Origin: an uncultured Alphaproteobacteria bacterium
Lineage (GTDB): Bacteria > Pseudomonadota > Alphaproteobacteria > RF32 > CAG-239
Direction: 5' to 3'
NCBI GenBank assembly: GCA_904501925.1
Contig: CAJGCO010000002.1
Coordinates: forward strand, 32,693 to 96,692
Length of the DNA stretch: 64,000 nucleotides
Shown here: positions 61,918-64,000 of the stretch, in pieces
How positions within the stretch are numbered: the stretch's first letter is position 1
Layout of the letters: the number at the start of each line of letters is the position of its first letter
Translations under genes and position numbers: made by a program
Notes under the pieces: generated by a model
Told to the model about the DNA's origin: nothing
The model's database searches: none
What the model saw: the letters and a program-made list of their open reading frames with translations, nothing else

Positions 61918-64000
61918 ATGGATAGTCAAGTCAAAGCTTGGGAAGGTTTTAAGACTAATAAGTGGCAAGACGAAATTAACGTTCGCGACTTTATTAACTT
62001 AAACTATACACCATATGAAGGAGATGATTCGTTTTTAGCTCCTGCAACTAATCGTACAAAGAAAATGTGGGAAACTGTTGCTGATTTAATGAGACAAGAA
62101 CGTGAAAATAATGGTTTGCTAGATGCTGATACTAGCGTTGTATCATCAATCACATCTCATGCAGCGGGTTACATCAACAAAGACGAAGAAATAATTGTTG
62201 GTTTACAAACAGACAAACCTCTTAAACGTGCTTTAATGCCTTATGGTGGTTATCGCATGGTTGAAGGTTCTTGTCAGGCATATAATTTGAATTTAGATCC
62301 AAAATTAACAGAAGTTTTCACAACATATCGTAAAACTCATAACGACGGCGTGTTTGATGCTTATACACCAGATATTAGAGCTTGTCGTAAGAGTGGTATC
62401 GTTACAGGTCTTCCAGATGCATATGGTCGTGGTCGTATCATTGGTGACTACCGTCGTGTAGCTTTGTATGGTATTGATCGTTTAATCGAAGATAAATTAG
62501 CTCAAAGAGATTGCTCAAATTTAGCAAACATGACAGCAGATGTAATTCGTGAACGTGAAGAAATTGCAGAGCAAATTAAAGCTCTTAAAGATATGAAGAC
62601 TATGGCTTCTTTCTATGGCCTTGATATTTCAAAACCAGCAACAAATGCTAAAGAAGCAATTCAATGGACATATTTAGGTTACTTGGCTGCAATTAAAGAC
62701 CAAAACGGTGCAGCAATGTCTATCGGTCGTATTTCTACATTCTTAGATATTTATATTCAACGTGACCTAGATAACAATGTAATTACAGAAGAACAAGCTC
62801 AAGAAATGATGGACGATTTAGTTATCAAATTGAGAATGGTTCGTTTCTTAAGAACTCCTGAATATAATGAATTGTTCTCTGGTGACCCAGTATGGGTAAC
62901 AGAATCAATTGGTGGTATGGGATTAGATGGTAGAACATTGGTTACTAAAAACTCATTCCGTGTACTTCACACATTATATAACTTAGGACCAGCTCCAGAA
63001 CCAAACTTAACAGTTTTATGGTCTAACAATCTTCCAGAAACATTCAAGAACTTCTGTGCAAAAGTATCAATTGATACATCATCAATTCAATATGAAAATG
63101 ATGACTTAATGCGCACATTCTTTGGTGATGACTATGGTATTGCATGTTGCGTATCTCCAATGCGCATTGGTAAACAAATGCAATTCTTTGGAGCTCGCGC
63201 AAACTTAGCAAAAGCTTTATTGTATGCAATTAACGGTGGTAAGGATGAAAAATCTGGCGAACAAGTTGGTCCAGAATTTGCTCCAATTACATCTGAATAT
63301 CTTGAAATTAACGAATTAGAACGTAAATTTGATAAGATGATGGACTGGTTAGCAAGTACATATGTAAATGCATTGAATATTATTCACTATATGCATGATA
63401 AATATTCTTACGAAAAATCAATGATGGCTTTACATGATAAAGAAGTTATCAGAACATTAGGTTGCGGTATTGCCGGTTTCTCTATTGTAGTAGACTCTTT
63501 ATCTGCTGTAAAACATGCTAAAGTTAAAATCATTCGTGATGAACGTGGTCTTGCAACAGATTTCGAGATTGAAGGTGATTATCCAAAATATGGTAATAAC
63601 AACGACGAAGTTGATGCTATTGCTAGAAGAGTTGTAAAACAATTTATGGATAAGATTCGTAGTCTTCCAATCTACAGAGATGCAATTCCAACTCAATCAA
63701 TTTTGACAATTACATCAAACGTTGTATATGGTAAGAAAACTGGTTCTACTCCTGATGGGCGTAAAGCTGGTGTTCCATTTGCTCCAGGTGCAAACCCATT
63801 GCATGGACGTGATACAAACGGTGCTATTGCATCATTGTGTTCAGTTGCAAAATTACCATTCCAACATGCACAAGATGGTATATCTAACACATTCACAATC
63901 ATTCCTAACTCATTAGGAAAGACACGTGACATACAAGTAAGCAACCTTGTAAGCTTGTTAGATGGTTATTGTGGTAATGATGGTCAACACATCAATGTTA
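61918..64000 (+). CDS. pflB: Formate C-acetyltransferase (pyruvate formate-lyase), N-terminal 694 residues
   Basis: Cleaves pyruvate with CoA to acetyl-CoA and formate under anaerobic conditions through a glycyl radical. The frame is open from 61918 to the window edge. Visible are VRDFINLNYTPYEGD near the start, TPDI and RKSGIVTGLPDAYGRGRIIG, and the catalytic pair Cys410-Cys411 in IACCVSPM. The Gly-radical motif near the C terminus is beyond the edge. AAAGGGA precedes the ATG. Similarity to the Escherichia coli enzyme is high throughout. Confidence 0.97.
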   Translation, partial: MDSQVKAWEGFKTNKWQDEINVRDFINLNYTPYEGDDSFLAPATNRTKKMWETVADLMRQERENNGLLDADTSVVSSITSHAAGYINKDEEIIVGLQTDKPLKRALMPYGGYRMVEGSCQAYNLNLDPKLTEVFTTYRKTHNDGVFDAYTPDIRACRKSGIVTGLPDAYGRGRIIGDYRRVALYGIDRLIEDKLAQRDCSNLANMTADVIREREEIAEQIKALKDMKTMASFYGLDISKPATNAKEAIQWTYLGYLAAIKDQNGAAMSIGRISTFLDIYIQRDLDNNVITEEQAQEMMDDLVIKLRMVRFLRTPEYNELFSGDPVWVTESIGGMGLDGRTLVTKNSFRVLHTLYNLGPAPEPNLTVLWSNNLPETFKNFCAKVSIDTSSIQYENDDLMRTFFGDDYGIACCVSPMRIGKQMQFFGARANLAKALLYAINGGKDEKSGEQVGPEFAPITSEYLEINELERKFDKMMDWLASTYVNALNIIHYMHDKYSYEKSMMALHDKEVIRTLGCGIAGFSIVVDSLSAVKHAKVKIIRDERGLATDFEIEGDYPKYGNNNDEVDAIARRVVKQFMDKIRSLPIYRDAIPTQSILTITSNVVYGKKTGSTPDGRKAGVPFAPGANPLHGRDTNGAIASLCSVAKLPFQHAQDGISNTFTIIPNSLGKTRDIQVSNLVSLLDGYCGNDGQHINV

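Noticed and set aside
62100..63944. Antisense frames opposite pflB and the small plus frame at 63722 as genes
   Set aside because: They lie entirely within the pflB coding frame, have low-complexity shadow sequences and lack ribosome binding sites.

Overview
The window is a strongly AT-rich bacterial chromosome segment. Several features point to an alphaproteobacterium: a DUF4167 protein next to prmC, the block ffh-rpsP-rimM-trmD-rplS, and ppiD-fmt diverging from tpiA-secG-pyrG. A pyruvate formate-lyase gene at the right edge, salvage-based NAD synthesis and the low GC suggest an anaerobic, host- or gut-associated lineage; that placement is inference. No rRNA, insertion sequence, prophage or CRISPR array was seen. 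Two tRNA genes (Pro-CGG, Leu-TAG) are present.

Layout. 1-5.9 kb: prmC, DUF4167, a membrane metallophosphoesterase, and the ribosome/SRP operon on the minus strand, preceded by a separate promoter-hairpin-terminator unit. 5.9-13.2 kb: a minus-strand surface-glycan operon (two paralogous GT-C membrane transferases, a CgeB-like transferase, a GtrB-like transferase, a methyltransferase, a GtrA flippase) with tight translational coupling. 13.3-25.8 kb: prfC, then many small lineage-specific proteins, often without Shine-Dalgarno sequences, around a short threonyl-tRNA synthetase that has a leader peptide and hairpins resembling an attenuator. 25.9-38.3 kb: housekeeping genes (nfo, tig, fmt, ppiD, tpiA, secG, pyrG, a CorC/HlyC-type protein).

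38.4-53.9 kb is the most interesting part. It holds two pyridine-nucleotide loci. The minus-strand operon nadM-pncA-pncB-nadE encodes nicotinamide-to-NAD salvage. The plus-strand operon is a second nadM, a CofE-like glutamate ligase, a DUF5662 protein, PnuC, a nucleoside deoxyribosyltransferase-like protein, a radical SAM protein and an outer-membrane barrel. Four copies of one RNA structure sit directly before four of these genes (both nadM genes, pncA and the cofE-like gene). Each is a hairpin with a two-base 5' bulge and an AGGGC-type loop that can form a pseudoknot with a downstream GCC element. The stems differ completely between copies while pairing is kept. Two copies lead into terminator-like hairpins with a competing alternative pairing; two place the pseudoknot strand against the ribosome binding site. 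This looks like a riboswitch family controlling NAD metabolism, either a divergent NAD+-II-type class or a new one.

53.9-64 kb: a PH-domain protein, a second glycan pair (DUF2142 protein and a GT2-GtrA fusion), a hexapeptide-repeat acyltransferase, guaC, an EamA transporter, an RNase H, a Nudix hydrolase, and the first 694 codons of pflB, which run off the window.
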